Under the pieces are notes generated by a model that saw nothing but the letters and a program-made list of their open reading frames with translations, searched no databases and was not told where the DNA came from. From Alphaproteobacteria bacterium (lineage in GTDB: Bacteria; Pseudomonadota; Alphaproteobacteria; Thalassobaculales; Thalassobaculaceae), in NCBI GenBank assembly GCA_024742275.1, contig JANSYS010000021.1, positions 1 through 64,000 on the forward strand: a stretch of 64,000 bases of DNA. The letters run 5' to 3'. Position 1 is the first letter of the stretch, and each line of letters begins with the position of its first letter. The translations under genes and the position numbers were made by a program. Positions 46,475 through 56,118 of the stretch are shown piece after piece.

Positions 46475-47401
46475 ATGGAAACGTCGCAGAAGGTCACCGA
46501 GGTCGGCTACATCAGAAGCACTCCAGAACCGACCCGGTTTCCAGCTCCCGATCGTGCCACGATCGCCAATGTGCTGGTCGGTATCACCGGTACGCCCGCC
46601 CTTCCCGCCAAGATCGAACTGGCGATCGACCTGCATCGCCGGAACGGTGCCGCAATCACCGGCCTTTCAATCATCGATGTGGCACGTCTCGATCCGGCAA
46701 GCCCTGTTCCGATCGGCGCGCTGTCGTTCGCCAAGCAGATGCGGGAGCGTCGTTTCCGCGTCTCCCGGTCTCGGGCGATCGACGCTCTCGAGACGTTCTC
46801 TCAGGGTTGCAGGGCCGCGAACGTGCCCGTTGACGTGCGGCTGATCGAAGACGAGCCGGTTGAGGTAATCACGAACCAGGCTCATTTCGCCGACCTTATC
46901 GTGCTTCCGGTCGACGGGTGGTTCACGTACGGCCTGATCTCGCATGCCGAAACACGCCTCAGCGAGGTGCTGTTGCGCGGCGCGGGACCGATCATAACGG
47001 TTGGCGAGTCCTATGCGCCGTCCAATGAGGTGGTCGTCGGTCTCGACGGGTCGCTTGCTGCCGCCAACGCATTCAAGAAATACGTGCAGCTCGGCCTTTG
47101 GCCGAACGCGAGACTGCACCTGGTCCATGCAGTCGAGGAAGGCTGGCCGGAACAGGAGACGGCCGTCTCGGAAATGATGGACGGAGCGCTCGCCTATGCC
47201 CAGCGGTTCGAACGTACAGCCGTCGCGCATGTTATGTCCGGTGCCGCCAAGGACGCCTTCCAGGGAGTCATCCGCGAGACCGGAGCGAAAGCCGCGGTGC
47301 TGGGTTCCGACCGTCGCCGCCTCTTCGCCGACAAGCGGCTGACAACCGTGACCAAGAAGCTTACCCGGGACGACGGAATCAGCGTTCTCATCGCCGGCTG
47401 A
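46475..47401 (+). CDS. Universal stress protein (tandem UspA-type)
   Basis: A 308-residue protein with two Usp-like halves. The first half starts TIANVLVGITGTPALPAKIELAIDLHRRNGA; the second starts NEVVVGLDGSLAAANAFKKYVQ and ends AAVLGSDRRRLFADKRLTTVTKKLTRDDGISVLIAG. The usual nucleotide-binding G-2x-G-9x-G(S/T) motif is only partly present, so ATP binding is uncertain. AGGGGG precedes the ATG. It converges on the alternative oxidase gene across a strong hairpin. A second Usp gene heads the mrp operon on the other strand, so this is a stress-associated neighbourhood. Confidence 0.85.
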   Translation: METSQKVTEVGYIRSTPEPTRFPAPDRATIANVLVGITGTPALPAKIELAIDLHRRNGAAITGLSIIDVARLDPASPVPIGALSFAKQMRERRFRVSRSRAIDALETFSQGCRAANVPVDVRLIEDEPVEVITNQAHFADLIVLPVDGWFTYGLISHAETRLSEVLLRGAGPIITVGESYAPSNEVVVGLDGSLAAANAFKKYVQLGLWPNARLHLVHAVEEGWPEQETAVSEMMDGALAYAQRFERTAVAHVMSGAAKDAFQGVIRETGAKAAVLGSDRRRLFADKRLTTVTKKLTRDDGISVLIAG

Positions 47402-47428
47402 CCGCTCAGCCCAGATGTCCGGAAAGAC

Positions 47429-47458
47429 AGAGGCCCGCTCCATCGAGAGCGGGCCTCT
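47429..47458. terminator. Bidirectional terminator between usp and the alternative oxidase gene
   Basis: AGAGGCCCGCTC (47429-47440) and GAGCGGGCCTCT (47447-47458) form a perfect 12-bp stem with a 6-nt loop between two converging genes. T-runs on both sides are weak, so it may act partly as a stabiliser. Confidence 0.7.
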
Positions 47459-47508
47459 TGGCTTCCGGCGCACGGGCCCATGCCGAAACACCCGTTTGGC
47501 AGGTCGAG

Positions 47509-48231
47509 CTAGGCGGCGTCCCGGTCCGATCCCGGCGCATGCGTACGTCCGGCGCCGCTTGAGCTTTCCACCCGCTGATCGGCAGCCGGCTCCGCCGATC
47601 CGAGCAGGTGGTCTGCGAACTCGTGGTTACGATCCCGATGTCCCGCTTCATCCGCCCGCACCGCCAGAACGACATCGCGCAAGGTGGCGTCGGCCGGAAG
47701 GTTCCAATAGCTGATCGCGATCTCCGGCGCCGGAGGGTTCGGATGGCGCCCGGAGTCGATATCGGCGAGGTAATGAGTGTAGCTGATGACCGCCTCCTCT
47801 TCGAAATAAGCGACCATGCGATGCGCGGTTTTCGGAGCGAACAGGTAGAGGAAGAAGTAGAAATTGTAGAAGACCGCCTGGGTCAGCATGATGATGCCGC
47901 GCTCGACCATGCTCGGCTGAGCGACCTTCACGAACGTCATCAGATGCATCCGCTCGTTGTCGGCTTCTTCCAGCAACTCGCGGATCCACCCTTGGTCGTC
48001 GCGAATGTGGCGCAGAGCCTTGAGATGCTGGAGCAATCCGCCGACCATGCCGGGCACGGCAGCAACGGTCTCGAGCACCACCGCGCGATGCCCATATCGC
48101 CCCGCGAAGAAGCGGTCGGCGACGAAGCGCAGCGCCTTGACCGTCCCGAGGGCGACGCGGTCGCTCAGGTCCCTCGGCCGGCGATGCGTGATCGGATACA
48201 TGTCGGGTGGGACGGGAGTGGGTCTTGTCAT
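47509..48231 (-). CDS. Alternative oxidase (di-iron ubiquinol oxidase, AOX)
   Basis: A 240-residue membrane-bound, non-proton-pumping, cyanide-insensitive quinol oxidase. All di-iron ligand motifs are present: Glu54 in [10 protein letters not shown], Glu93 and His96 in ADNERMHL, Glu in [10 protein letters not shown] (144-146), and Glu195 and His198 in [12 protein letters not shown] is standard in plants and fungi but found only in scattered bacteria. The start at 48231 follows AAAGGACG; the frame is open 25 codons upstream. It lies 96 bp after mrpG and is probably co-transcribed with the antiporter operon, which suggests a role in relieving over-reduction of the quinone pool. Confidence 0.95.
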   Translation of the reverse strand: MTRPTPVPPDMYPITHRRPRDLSDRVALGTVKALRFVADRFFAGRYGHRAVVLETVAAVPGMVGGLLQHLKALRHIRDDQGWIRELLEEADNERMHLMTFVKVAQPSMVERGIIMLTQAVFYNFYFFLYLFAPKTAHRMVAYFEEEAVISYTHYLADIDSGRHPNPPAPEIAISYWNLPADATLRDVVLAVRADEAGHRDRNHEFADHLLGSAEPAADQRVESSSGAGRTHAPGSDRDAA

Positions 48232-48327
48232 GGTCAATCGTCCTTTCGCAATGCGGCTCCGACCTGATTGAGGTCCCCAGCCGGCCTTCCCCCCGCGGAA
48301 TCCCAATACATTTCGTGCGGCGCGCCC

Positions 48328-48660
48328 TCAGTCCTTCAGCTCGCGGATCATGAGACGTCGGACCTGCTGGCGCCGCCATACGGTGCGCCCGATGACATGC
48401 GCGCCGATCGGCGCCGTCACGAGCAGAAACAAGAAGATGGCGCCTGCGCGAACGGCCACGCCCGCATCGGCGGACGCGAGACTGGCGGCCAGAAGCATCA
48501 GCCCGGCCCCGAGCGTCCCTGCCTTGGTCGCGGCATGCATGCGGGTAAGCGCGTCGGGCAGTTTGACGACACCGACCGCCGCGACCAGGAAAAACAACGC
48601 TCCCACCACCAGGAGGGCGGCGATCATCCAGTCGCCGATTGGGAAGACAGCCTCGGTCAT
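48328..48660 (-). CDS. mrpG: Na+/H+ antiporter subunit MrpG/MnhG
   Basis: A 110-residue protein with three transmembrane helices. The GALFFLVAAVGVVKLPDALTRMHAATKAGTLGAGLMLLA segment is the MnhG family signature. Its ATG overlaps the mrpF stop. It is the last subunit of a complete mrpABCDEFG operon; the alternative oxidase gene follows. Confidence 0.95.
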   Translation of the reverse strand: MTEAVFPIGDWMIAALLVVGALFFLVAAVGVVKLPDALTRMHAATKAGTLGAGLMLLAASLASADAGVAVRAGAIFLFLLVTAPIGAHVIGRTVWRRQQVRRLMIRELKD

Positions 48661-48971
48661 GTGGACCCCCCCGCCGCTTCCTGCTCGCTCACATGCGAGC
48701 GCAGCAGGTATCGGGCGAACCCGATCGTCGCCAGAAACGCCAGGATCGCCACCGCCAGCGCCACATCCAGAATTGCGAATACGTTGTGGGTGACGGCGAC
48801 CACGACGACGAGGCCGACAAGCAGCATCGTCAGCAGATCGACGGCGATCACCCGGTCGGCCGGTGTCGGACCGAATACGACGCGATACAACGCGATGACC
48901 GATGACAGCGCCAGGATACCGCCGGCGACCCAGCTGCCGGCCAGAATGGGGTCGAGAGTTTCCGGCGTCAT
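48657..48971 (-). CDS. mrpF: Na+/H+ antiporter subunit MrpF/MnhF
   Basis: A 104-residue protein with three membrane helices. RVVFGPTPADRVIAVDLLTMLLVG is the family signature. The ATG at 48971 overlaps the mrpE stop and the gene's own stop overlaps mrpG, consistent with tight stoichiometric translation of the complex. Confidence 0.95.
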   Translation of the reverse strand: MTPETLDPILAGSWVAGGILALSSVIALYRVVFGPTPADRVIAVDLLTMLLVGLVVVVAVTHNVFAILDVALAVAILAFLATIGFARYLLRSHVSEQEAAGGST

Positions 48972-49447
48972 CCGCACACCTCGATAATCAGGCTTTCGAA
49001 ACTGGACTTGATATCGGCGATCACCGCCTCGGGATCGTCCGTGTACATCGAATGGACGTACAGGATGCTCCGGTCGTCGCTGACATCGAGACTGAGCGTG
49101 CCGGGTGTCAGGGAGATCAGGTTGGCCAGCAACGTGATCTCGTGTCCGCTCCTCACGTCCAGCGGCACCTCGACGATGCCCGGTGTCGCCTTGGAACCCG
49201 GCGTGATCACGTCCCAGGCCACCCGGAAGCCGGACACGACGAGTTCGTAAAGGAACAGCGCGACCAGCCGCACGGCCGCCGGTAGTCGCCGCAGATCGCG
49301 CCGGCCCGCCGGACCGAACAGAGGGGCGACGATCCAAAGACTGAGAAGACTGAGCCCGAACCCGATCAGCAGCGTCACCAGGTCGAGCCGCCCCATCAGC
49401 GCGCCCCATGCGAATGCCAGGACGATGGCCAGAAGTGCGATCCTCAT
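48968..49447 (-). CDS. mrpE: Na+/H+ antiporter subunit MrpE/MnhE
   Basis: A 159-residue protein with two N-terminal membrane helices and a cytoplasmic region ending with LISLTPGTLSLDVSDDRSILYVHSMY, the MnhE hallmark. The start at 49447 overlaps the mrpD stop. It is thought to help assemble and tune the Mrp complex. Confidence 0.95.
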   Translation of the reverse strand: MRIALLAIVLAFAWGALMGRLDLVTLLIGFGLSLLSLWIVAPLFGPAGRRDLRRLPAAVRLVALFLYELVVSGFRVAWDVITPGSKATPGIVEVPLDVRSGHEITLLANLISLTPGTLSLDVSDDRSILYVHSMYTDDPEAVIADIKSSFESLIIEVCG

Positions 49448-50976
49448 TGCGGACCTCCCACCGGATCTGCAACGGCGAGGCGTTCCCACCCGCCGAGAAC
49501 CGTTTGCGCGTAGCCAACCGGATCAAGAAGCTCGGCCGAGGCCCGTTCGGCAAGATCGAGCGCCGGACCGGCACCAAGACCGACGCAAATCGTCAGCACC
49601 GCGAGCATGGAGATCGGCGCGCACAGAATACGGATGTCGCGGGCCGACGCCGTACCCTCGACGGCGCCTTCCGGCGGAGCCTTCCAGAACGCCTCGTTCC
49701 AGATCTTGATCATCGAGAACACCGTGAACAGGCCGACGACCAGAGCGATTGCGGCCATGGCCAGGTCAGCGGCGTCCAAGCTCGCCTTGACCACCAGAAG
49801 CTTCGCCCAGAATCCGGACAGCGGTGGAATTCCGGCAAGCGATAGCGCCGGCACGAGGAAGAGCACGGCGAGCCAAGGAGCGCGTCCTACCAACCCGCCG
49901 GTCCTCGCGAGGTCGTTGGTCCGGCAGTAGCGGTGGATCACGCCGGCGACCAGGAACAGGTTCGCCTTCACCACGATATGATGGATCAGATAAAACACCG
50001 CGGCCGTTACGGCGACAGGCGTCAGTAGGGCTAGGCCGACCAGCATGTAGCCGATCTGACTGACGATGTGGAACGACAGGATGCGCCGGATTTCGGTCTG
50101 ACTCGCGGCGCCGAGAACACCGACGACCATCGTGGCGGCGGCCACCGGCCAGAACAGCGTCTGCACGAAGCTCTCCTGCCCCGCGAACACCAAGGTGAAG
50201 ACCCGGATAAGCGCGTAGACGCCGACCTTCGTGAGCAGACCCGCGAACACCGCAGACACGGCGAAGGCGGGCGTGTGATACGAGGCAGGCAACCAGAAGA
50301 ACAACGGGAACACCGCCGCCTTCATGCCGAAGGCGACCGCCAGCAGCAGACCGGCCGCGAACACCGCCCCTTCGGCCTCTCCCGACGACACGACGAGGTG
50401 AAGATGGGCAAGGTTCAACGTGCCGGTGGACCCGAACAGAAGAGCGATCGCCATGAGGAACATCAGCGTTGCCACGATGTTCAGCATCAAGTAGCGGACC
50501 GCCCCGTCCAGTTCCGCGCGAGTCCGTCCGAGGGCGACCATGCCGAAGGACGCGATGAGCATCACCTCGAACCAGACATAGAGGTTGAACAAGTCGCCGG
50601 TCAGGAACGCGCCGTTCACCCCGGTCAGCAGAACCAGGAAGAGCGCATGATAGCCTCGGGCCTCGCGCAACCGGTCCACGTCGGCGATCGCATAGATCGC
50701 GACGGCAAGGCCGGTGATCCCGGTGATCACCGTGAGCACGGCCGAGAGATGGTCGGCGGCCAGGACGATGCCGAAAGGCGCCATCCAGTCACCGACGGCC
50801 ATGACGACCATACCTCCCTGCCACACCTCGGCCAGCAGCGCGACCGCACTGGCAGTCATCAGCAGACAGGTGGCGACCACGACGGCCCGTGCGAGCCTCC
50901 GACGCCGCCCGAGCAGGGCCGCGAGGATCGCACCCAAAAGAGGCAATAGGATCGGAGCGACAACCAACCAGTTCAT
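49444..50976 (-). CDS. mrpD: Na+/H+ antiporter subunit MrpD/MnhD
   Basis: A 510-residue membrane protein of the NADH-quinone oxidoreductase ND5/NuoN-like family with about 14 helices, including FNLYVWFEVMLIASFGMVALG and the conserved Lys helix FGMKAAVFPLFFWLPASYHTPAFAVSAVFAGLLTKVGVY. It is one of the two proton-channel-like subunits of the antiporter. Its ATG at 50976 overlaps the mrpC stop and its stop overlaps mrpE. Confidence 0.95.
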   Translation of the reverse strand: MNWLVVAPILLPLLGAILAALLGRRRRLARAVVVATCLLMTASAVALLAEVWQGGMVVMAVGDWMAPFGIVLAADHLSAVLTVITGITGLAVAIYAIADVDRLREARGYHALFLVLLTGVNGAFLTGDLFNLYVWFEVMLIASFGMVALGRTRAELDGAVRYLMLNIVATLMFLMAIALLFGSTGTLNLAHLHLVVSSGEAEGAVFAAGLLLAVAFGMKAAVFPLFFWLPASYHTPAFAVSAVFAGLLTKVGVYALIRVFTLVFAGQESFVQTLFWPVAAATMVVGVLGAASQTEIRRILSFHIVSQIGYMLVGLALLTPVAVTAAVFYLIHHIVVKANLFLVAGVIHRYCRTNDLARTGGLVGRAPWLAVLFLVPALSLAGIPPLSGFWAKLLVVKASLDAADLAMAAIALVVGLFTVFSMIKIWNEAFWKAPPEGAVEGTASARDIRILCAPISMLAVLTICVGLGAGPALDLAERASAELLDPVGYAQTVLGGWERLAVADPVGGPQ

Positions 50977-51386
50977 GCCGCGCGCTCCTGTTCGGCACCG
51001 TCGGTCGGCCGGGAACCGTTCGCCGGACCATCAGTCTTCATGGGCTCGGCCGCTCCAAGTTGATCGATATCGGCGGTGCCGAAACGCTGGGCCGTCTTGA
51101 ACACCAGCGCCAACGCGAAGGAGAACAGTCCGAAGCCGATGACGATCGCCGTCAGGACCAGAGCCTGTGGTAACGCGTTGGCGACCTCACCGTCCGGGGC
51201 CGCCGCATCCGAGGCGATGAGAGGCGGCAGTCCCTGAAGCACGTCGCCCGAGACGAAGACGACCAGGTTCACCGCCGTACCCAGCAACGCCACGCCGAAC
51301 AGCATGCGGACCATGTGGCGGTCCGTCATCAGGTAGACGGCGGCGGCGACCACCAGTCCGATGGCGACAGCGAGATAGGGTTCCAA
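50973..51386 (-). CDS. mrpC: Na+/H+ antiporter subunit MrpC/MnhC
   Basis: A 137-residue NuoK-like subunit with three helices, including MLFGVALLGTAVNLVVFVSG and DPLPQALVLTAIVIGFGLFS-type sequence (here NALPQALVLTAIVIGF). The TTG at 51386 is chosen as start because it follows GGGAGG and gives the family N-terminus; no ATG is available. The hydrophilic C-terminal tail of about 35 residues is not conserved. Confidence 0.92.
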   Translation of the reverse strand: MEPYLAVAIGLVVAAAVYLMTDRHMVRMLFGVALLGTAVNLVVFVSGDVLQGLPPLIASDAAAPDGEVANALPQALVLTAIVIGFGLFSFALALVFKTAQRFGTADIDQLGAAEPMKTDGPANGSRPTDGAEQERAA

Positions 51387-51390
51387 CGCT

Positions 51391-51792
51391 CTAGACCTCC
51401 CGTTCGATCGCGAACGCCACCGTGAGCACGCTGCCCATGACGGCGAGATACACACCGATGTCGAAGAGCAGCGGGGTCCCGAGCGGCAGTCCCGCCTGCT
51501 TCCACCACAAGCCCGTCAGGAGCGGCAGCCCCTGCAGGCCGGCGATCAGTCCCGCCCCCGCGGCCAGTCCTAGTCCGACCAAGGCGATCAGCCGCGCGTC
51601 GACTCCCAACGACCGTCTTGCCGCACGCCAGCCGTCGGAGATCGCGACGAGGATGAACGCCGCGGCTGCCGTGAGGCCGCCGACGAACCCGCCGCCCGGC
51701 TCGTTATGGCCGCGCCACAGCAGATACACCGACACCAGCAGCAGCAGGGCCGTGAGCATGCGGGTGGCGGTACGAAGAATCAGCGTACTCAT
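51391..51792 (-). CDS. mrpB: Na+/H+ antiporter subunit MrpB/MnhB
   Basis: A 133-residue protein with four helices and the family motif [26 protein letters not shown]. The ATG overlaps the mrpA stop. The following mrpC starts 4 bp downstream. Confidence 0.95.
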   Translation of the reverse strand: MSTLILRTATRMLTALLLLVSVYLLWRGHNEPGGGFVGGLTAAAAFILVAISDGWRAARRSLGVDARLIALVGLGLAAGAGLIAGLQGLPLLTGLWWKQAGLPLGTPLLFDIGVYLAVMGSVLTVAFAIEREV

Positions 51793-54056
51793 TCGGGCCT
51801 CCGGGAAACTCGGCGTCCACGCAATAGGGCGAAGGCGCCTAGCGCGGCGACGACCACGACGGCCACCTCGCCAAGCGTATCGAGGGCGCGGAAGTCGACG
51901 AGGATGACGTTGACGACGTTGCGGCCGAAGGCCTCTGGTACCGACGCCTGCTCATAAAAACTGGTGACTGTGCGGTCGACCGGCGGTGCAAGTCGCAACA
52001 GCGCGAGCGTCGCCCCTAACCCGACGAAAGCCGCCAGCGTACCGCGCAGCCAGCGCTGCGGCGCCGTGCGCCGGACGCTCTCGAACGGGGGTATCTTTGG
52101 GATCACGGCCGCCACGAAAACGACGATCAGCGCCTCGACCATGAACTGCGTCACGGCGACGTCGACGGCGCCATGCATCAGGAACACAAGGGTCGTCCCC
52201 ACCCCGACCGCGGCCAGACCGCACAACGCGGTCAACCGCCGACGGGCGGCAATCGCCAAGGCGGCGCCGACGGCCATCAGCGCGAGGCTGGCGATCTCCC
52301 ACGGCATCAACGACTCGAGCCTGATCGCCGACCAGACCGCCGGGTCGTCGCCGAGGGCGCCGACATACAGCACCAAGCCGACGACCGCGAAGGACAGGCC
52401 GGTATAGACGGTCAGCCGTCCGCCTTGGATTGCTGTCGTCATGCGCCCCGCTCCATCCAGCGTGGCCTTGAGCACGACGTCGTAGATCCGGTCGCCCGAG
52501 ATCGGGAACCGCGCCCCGATCCGGTCCATGACCGCGGTCAGTCGGTCGAGCGCGAAATAGACACCGATGCCCAAGAGGACCGTTACGACACTGAGGATCA
52601 GCGGCACGTTCACGCCGTGCCAGAGCGCAAGCTTGATCTCGGCCGGAATGCCGAGGATGGAGGTAGCCGCCGGAACGACAATGGTTTGGCCGATCAGCGA
52701 CGGCGCAAGACCGAAGATCAGACCACAGAGCCCCAGCAGCAGCGGCACCATCACCATCAGGTTCGGCGGCGCTACGCCCGCATCCGTGTCGGAGGGCCGG
52801 CCGAGGAAGGTGCGAACCGACACCACCAGCGCGACTGCGACCATCATCGCGTTGGCCGCCACGGCGGCGACGATCACCATCCCTGGTTCCTCGGCGATTG
52901 CCAGGGCGCCTTCGTACTTCAGTTCCTTACCGATGAACCCGAGGAACGGCGGAAAGCCGGCCATCGAGAATGCGCCGGTGAAGGCTGCGACAGCGGTTAG
53001 CGGCAACGCCGCCCGGAGCCCGGATAGCAGCCTTCTGTCGCGGGTACCTGTCCGTTTGTCGATGACGCCGACCATCAGGAACAACGTCGACTTGTAGAGC
53101 GCATGCACCAGGATGAATGTCGAGGCGGCAGCCACCGCGACCGGCGAGCTGGATCCGAGGAACATGGTCAGCGTCCCCAGCGCCATTACCGTCGTGTGAG
53201 CCAGCATCAGCTTCAGGTCGGTTTGACGCAGCGACTGGATCGACGCCCAAACCGCCGTGACCGCACCAAACACGGTCAGCACAGGAAACCAAAGCTCGTG
53301 TTCGGCATAGATCGGATGCACGCGGGCCAGGAGATAGATGCCGGCCTTCACCATGGTCGCCGAGTGCAGATAGGCGCTGACCGGTGTCGGCGCGGCCATC
53401 GCATTCGGCAGCCAGAAGTGAAAAGGAAACTGAGCCGACTTGGTGAAACAGCCCAGCAGAATGAGGATCAGAGAGAGCGTCAGATCGGATAGATCCGTGT
53501 CCGCCAGCGCCGCCGGAAGCTCCGACAGCCGGAAGGTCCCGGCTTCCGCGCCCAGAAGGACCAAGCCGGCGAGCATGGCCAGCCCTCCCGCGCCGGTCAC
53601 CAGCAACCCCTGCAATGCCGACCGGCGTGCGGACGCCTTCTCATGGTCGAATCCGATCAGCAGGTAACTGATCACCGTCGTCGCCTCCCAGAAGACGAAC
53701 AGGGTGATCAGATCGTCGGCCGTCACCAGGCCGAGCATCGCAAGCATGAAGGCGAACAGGAGCAGACACAGGCGACGCCGCTTTCCAGGCTTCTCCGCAT
53801 AGGCCGCGGCGTAGGCCAGGACAAATACGCCGATCCCGGTGATCAGGAGGACGAACAGCAGACTGAGGCCGTCGATCCTGAACGCGAACTCGACGCCGAG
53901 ACCGCCTACCCAGGACCAGGAAACCGTCGGAAACACGCCGGCGGCGACACCCGGGATCCAGCTCAGACCGACCACGAAGCCCGCCAAGGCCACGGCGATG
54001 CTCGCCAAGACCCAGCCGTCGATCCAGCGCGGAGACAGCGTCGGGGCGGCCATCAT
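51789..54056 (-). CDS. mrpA: Na+/H+ antiporter subunit MrpA/MnhA
   Basis: A 755-residue NuoL-like subunit with about 19-20 helices. It carries the ND5 core ([61 protein letters not shown]) and a C-terminal MrpB-like extension ([22 protein letters not shown]). This is the large subunit that with MrpD gives the Mrp complex its two antiporter modules, exchanging Na+ or K+ for protons under salt or alkaline stress. Its start overlaps the usp stop (ATGATGA), so translation is coupled. Confidence 0.96.
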   Translation of the reverse strand: MMAAPTLSPRWIDGWVLASIAVALAGFVVGLSWIPGVAAGVFPTVSWSWVGGLGVEFAFRIDGLSLLFVLLITGIGVFVLAYAAAYAEKPGKRRRLCLLLFAFMLAMLGLVTADDLITLFVFWEATTVISYLLIGFDHEKASARRSALQGLLVTGAGGLAMLAGLVLLGAEAGTFRLSELPAALADTDLSDLTLSLILILLGCFTKSAQFPFHFWLPNAMAAPTPVSAYLHSATMVKAGIYLLARVHPIYAEHELWFPVLTVFGAVTAVWASIQSLRQTDLKLMLAHTTVMALGTLTMFLGSSSPVAVAAASTFILVHALYKSTLFLMVGVIDKRTGTRDRRLLSGLRAALPLTAVAAFTGAFSMAGFPPFLGFIGKELKYEGALAIAEEPGMVIVAAVAANAMMVAVALVVSVRTFLGRPSDTDAGVAPPNLMVMVPLLLGLCGLIFGLAPSLIGQTIVVPAATSILGIPAEIKLALWHGVNVPLILSVVTVLLGIGVYFALDRLTAVMDRIGARFPISGDRIYDVVLKATLDGAGRMTTAIQGGRLTVYTGLSFAVVGLVLYVGALGDDPAVWSAIRLESLMPWEIASLALMAVGAALAIAARRRLTALCGLAAVGVGTTLVFLMHGAVDVAVTQFMVEALIVVFVAAVIPKIPPFESVRRTAPQRWLRGTLAAFVGLGATLALLRLAPPVDRTVTSFYEQASVPEAFGRNVVNVILVDFRALDTLGEVAVVVVAALGAFALLRGRRVSRRPE

Positions 54057-54946
54057 GCGAACGCCGTCCCGGCGGCGATACGGCTCAGCCGTCCCCCACC
54101 CGTCTGTGCGTCGACATCGCGGGCAGGCATCACGCCAAGGCTGCCCCGAAAGCCGTTTGCCAGGGTGACAGCCGTATTCGGCCGGACCATCGCGGCGAAC
54201 CCGCGCCGTTTCATCGTTCCAACGACCAGCACCGATGCTTCCTTCTCATCTACCATGGCGGGGATCACGTGTTCCGCCGGACCTTCCCTCAATTCCGCTT
54301 CGACAGGCACACCGCGAAGCCGGCACCGCGCCGCCATTCCGCCAAGCCAATCCGCGCGGGCGGTCTCGATGTCTCGGCGGGCTGCGGCGATCTCCCCGTC
54401 AGCGATCCGCAAGAACGGGCTGTGCCTCATGTCATACTCGCCGTCCAGTTGCCAGGCATTGACGACGACCACGGACCCTCCAGCCCGTGCCGCCAGATCC
54501 GACGCCTGGTCGATCGCGTTGTCGTTCAGGCTGTCGCGCCGGGCGTCATGAGCGTCCGGATCTGCGGCCACCACGACCCGCAACGCTTCGGTTTCGGTGG
54601 TGTTCCAGAACCAGACGGGGACGGGGGTGTGCTTCAAAAGGCTGCGCTCGAGCACGCCGAGGCTCAGCGGCACGCCTTCCGGCCGGATCACGGAAACCGC
54701 CTGGCAGTTGGGCGCGATCTGCAGCGCCGCCCTCTCCCCCGCCCCTTTCGGGTCCAGGGCGTCCAGACTGATATGCACGCCGGCTCCAGCCGCCTTTCCC
54801 AACAACGCACGTTCCCGGTCTATATCGCGGCCACCTTCCGGGACGAAGATTCGAGCACGGCCACGCGGCAGGCACAGCAACCGGATCGCAGCGACGGTTT
54901 CCGCCACCGTGTCCGTATCGCTGAAGACCGCCAAGTCCGTGCACAT
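54053..54946 (-). CDS. Universal stress protein heading the mrp operon
   Basis: A 297-residue tandem Usp protein. The second half DIETARADWLGGMAARCRLRGVPVEAELREGPAEHVI, then VLVVGTMKRRGFAAMVRPNTAVTLANGF, follows the UspA layout with G-rich nucleotide-binding-like residues. The ATG at 54946 follows AGGGGGGAG; a GTG seven codons upstream is a less likely start. The stop overlaps the mrpA start, making it the first gene of a usp-mrpA-G-aox unit transcribed divergently from the OxyR-like regulator. Confidence 0.85.
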   Translation of the reverse strand: MCTDLAVFSDTDTVAETVAAIRLLCLPRGRARIFVPEGGRDIDRERALLGKAAGAGVHISLDALDPKGAGERAALQIAPNCQAVSVIRPEGVPLSLGVLERSLLKHTPVPVWFWNTTETEALRVVVAADPDAHDARRDSLNDNAIDQASDLAARAGGSVVVVNAWQLDGEYDMRHSPFLRIADGEIAAARRDIETARADWLGGMAARCRLRGVPVEAELREGPAEHVIPAMVDEKEASVLVVGTMKRRGFAAMVRPNTAVTLANGFRGSLGVMPARDVDAQTGGGRLSRIAAGTAFA

Positions 54947-54999
54947 CGCTCCCCCCTGAACCCGCACGTCCGCCGAGTTGCAGAGGAATTAGCGCTCGT

Positions 55000-55050
55000 A
55001 TCTGATCCTTCAAATCATATTATCTTGTAACTTCGATCAAGAAATCTGAT
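55000..55050. promoter_or_regulatory. Divergent promoter with two ATCTGAT copies
   Basis: ATCTGAT occurs at 55000-55006 and 55044-55050 in the 115-bp AT-rich gap between usp-mrp-aox and the LysR-type gene. The same heptamer and its inverse occur in the promoter of the other usp gene. The 44-bp separation is about four helical turns. A candidate binding site for the neighbouring LysR-type protein or another stress regulator; unproven. Confidence 0.35.
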
Positions 55051-55061
55051 CATGCATCACG

Positions 55062-55994
55062 ATGATTAGTTTTCGCCAACTCCGCGCCCTGGTGGCAGTC
55101 GCAGACGAATTGCACTTCCGTCGCGCAGCGGCTCGCATCCATGTCAGCCAGCCGGCGCTTAGCGGGCAGATCAAGGAGCTTGAGGAACGGTTGGGCGTAC
55201 AATTGCTGGAACGCACCCGTAGCCGGGTGTTGCTCACGGCGGTCGGCAAGGAAGTCGTGGAGCGGGCCCGCATCATCCTCCGCGACGTCGACGAGTTGGT
55301 GGAGTCCGCCGGCCACGCCCAACGTAAGTTCACGGGCACTCTCAGGATCGGATCCTTGCCGACGGTCGGACCCTACCTGCTCCCGCCGATCATTCCCGAG
55401 CTCCACAGCCGCTATCCGGCGCTCAAGCTGTATGTGCGCGACGGGCTTCAGGACCCGCTCCTCGCCGGACTGAAGGCCGGGCAGTTCGATGCGCTGATCG
55501 TTCCCATACCGGTGAAGGAAACCGATCTGCGTATCGAACCGCTTTTCCAGGAACGGCTGGAAGTCGCCATGGCCGACGACCATCCACTTGCCGGGCGACG
55601 ATCGCTAGAACGCGGCGACCTGCGCGGCCATGACGTTCTTGTGCTTGAGCCCGGGCATCGGTTGCGCGACCAGGTCGTTCAGATCTGCGAACAGAGTCAG
55701 GCGACGGTTCTCACGGACTACGAAGGAACGAGCCTGGACGCGATCCGCCAGATGGTGGCCGCCGGCATGGGGGTCGCCTTTCTGCCCAGCCTCTATGTCC
55801 GCTCCGAGGTCCGACCGGGCGCGGGCGTGTCGATCCGGCCGATTCGCAAACGCCCGCCGTCCCGAACGGTCGGCATGGTCTGGCGCCGCAACACGGCATT
55901 GCAGGACGAGTTGACGGAGATCGCCGACGTTATCCAGTCCTGGCTTCGCCTCAACGTCGGCCCAGAAGTGCAGGCGCTTTCGGGCCCCAAATAG
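55062..55994 (+). CDS. OxyR-like LysR-family regulator lacking the peroxidatic cysteine
   Basis: A 310-residue regulator with an N-terminal winged helix (FRQLRALVAVADELHFRRAAARIHVSQPALSGQIKELEERL) and a substrate-binding-like effector domain. Overall it follows OxyR, including LRIGSLPTVGPYLLP and the late MVAAGMGVAFLPSLYV. In OxyR the redox loop reads GHCLRDQ and later C; here it reads GHRLRDQVVQIC, so the peroxidatic Cys position is Arg200 and only the resolving Cys209 remains. It therefore cannot form the classical disulfide. It diverges from usp-mrp-aox and is the likely regulator of that operon. Confidence 0.88.
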   Translation: MISFRQLRALVAVADELHFRRAAARIHVSQPALSGQIKELEERLGVQLLERTRSRVLLTAVGKEVVERARIILRDVDELVESAGHAQRKFTGTLRIGSLPTVGPYLLPPIIPELHSRYPALKLYVRDGLQDPLLAGLKAGQFDALIVPIPVKETDLRIEPLFQERLEVAMADDHPLAGRRSLERGDLRGHDVLVLEPGHRLRDQVVQICEQSQATVLTDYEGTSLDAIRQMVAAGMGVAFLPSLYVRSEVRPGAGVSIRPIRKRPPSRTVGMVWRRNTALQDELTEIADVIQSWLRLNVGPEVQALSGPK

Positions 55995-56118
55995 CGATCG
56001 ACGGCCGGGTTCCTCCTAGGTCGTGCGGCCCCTGACGACCGGCGCACCGAAGATAGCGAAATACGCCAACGTCCGCAGCAGACGACGAAGGGACTCGGCC
56101 ATGCCCCCCGGCGCGCCC

